This document shows positions 63,707-64,000 of a stretch of DNA of 64,000 nt, in pieces (position 1 is the stretch's first letter; each line of letters starts with the position of its first letter). The position numbers and the translations under genes were made by a program. The DNA comes from JANQTF01 sp041741415 (lineage in GTDB: Bacteria > Bacteroidota > Bacteroidia > J057), in assembly GCA_041741415.1 (NCBI GenBank), contig JBGSKC010000042.1:62001-126000 (forward strand), given 5' to 3'. Below the pieces are notes generated by a model. The model worked only from the letters and a program-made list of their open reading frames with translations, did no database searches and was not told the DNA's origin.

Positions 63707-64000
63707 TCAGGCGTGAACGGCAAGCTTATTAGCAAGCACGCTCTTGGGAGCAAGCCCAACATGGCGTTCAACCACCTGCCCACCTTTGAACACGAGCAAA
63801 GTCGGGATGCTCATCACACCATACTTGATGGAGGTTTGGGGGTTGGAATCGACGTCCAGCTTGCCAATCACGGCCCTGCCTTCCATTTCTCCTGCCAGCT
63901 CCTCAATGATGGGAGCAATGGCCCGGCAAGGCCCGCACCAGGTAGCCCAAAAATCTACCAGCACTGGCTGGTCGGAGGCCAGAACGGCGCTTTCAAAGTT
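63707..64000 (-). CDS. trxA: Thioredoxin (5' end outside window)
   Basis: The frame runs off the right edge, so the first residues are missing; 97 codons plus the stop are visible. The active site DFWATWCGPCRAIAP, KLDVDSNPQ and the cis-proline loop MSIPTLLVFKGGQ identify a classical cytoplasmic thioredoxin of about 105 residues, the general disulfide reductase. It has no signal peptide in the visible part and is convergent with accD. Confidence 0.95.
   Translation of the reverse strand, partial: NFESAVLASDQPVLVDFWATWCGPCRAIAPIIEELAGEMEGRAVIGKLDVDSNPQTSIKYGVMSIPTLLVFKGGQVVERHVGLAPKSVLANKLAVHA

Noticed and set aside
1..64000. tRNA, rRNA, tmRNA or riboswitch
   Set aside because: No cloverleaf arms with a TTCGA-type loop, no rRNA-like stretch and no known riboswitch core were recognised by eye in the intergenic regions; a covariance-model scan was not possible.

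Overview
The window reads as a chromosomal segment of a GC-rich (mid-50s % by eye) member of the Bacteroidota, most likely a Saprospiria-like lineage. The phylum call rests on two secreted proteins with type IX secretion tails, a SusC/SusD pair, TonB receptor/DUF4249 and FecR/TonB-receptor pairs, HMG-CoA reductase, and several promoters of the form TTG-N18..21-TAnnTTTG. The class call is inference. No rRNA, tRNA, CRISPR array, integrase or transposase was seen. || Layout. 1-5.4 kb: the elongasome cluster mreB (cut at the left edge), mreC, mreD, mrdA, rodA. 5.4-9 kb: an S41-type protease, a single-domain response regulator, a small secreted protein and an FKBP_N-thioredoxin lipoprotein. 9-18.5 kb, minus strand: a 1635-residue subtilisin-like T9SS protease, a patatin, an HtrA protease, a NUDIX hydrolase and an arginine decarboxylase. 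18.9-25.4 kb: HMG-CoA reductase facing a minus-strand series of BCCT transporter, quinone oxidoreductase, TerC, DedA and a HisA-like TIM barrel. 25.6-30 kb: recJ overlapping a secreted T9SS protein. 30-31 kb: an AT-rich orphan membrane protein. 31.3-34.3 kb: lptB, a GH3-family gene, and frr. || 34.4-38.45 kb is the accessory part. It holds a caspase-like/formylglycine-generating-enzyme fusion whose C-terminus looks like a diversity-generating-retroelement variable region, a DUF433/DUF5615 toxin-antitoxin pair whose toxin has an internal gap, and an orphan antitoxin followed by a 15-codon VapC stub. All of this sits in a mosaic of at least four families of short, mostly palindromic repeats. || 38.45-64 kb: a 13-repeat MORN protein, an HTH-degenerate TetR-fold protein beside an ABC1/UbiB kinase, a GH43 enzyme, FecR plus an STN-type TonB receptor with no sigma factor, a second TonB receptor with a DUF4249 lipoprotein, DUF5995, thrS, a TetR regulator, a 23-bp tandem repeat, a coiled-coil lipoprotein, murB, a SusC/SusD/lipoprotein locus, accD and the start of a thioredoxin gene (cut at the right edge). 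|| Together the genes cover cell-wall elongation and precursor synthesis (mre/mrd/rod, murB), envelope biogenesis (lptB), lipid and isoprenoid supply (accD, HMGR), translation (thrS, frr), repair (recJ) and polymer or nutrient capture at the outer membrane. Where an upstream alternative start exists, the start was chosen from the signal peptide, the family N-terminus or short spacing to the neighbouring gene. Functions come from recognising motifs by eye; no database search was run.
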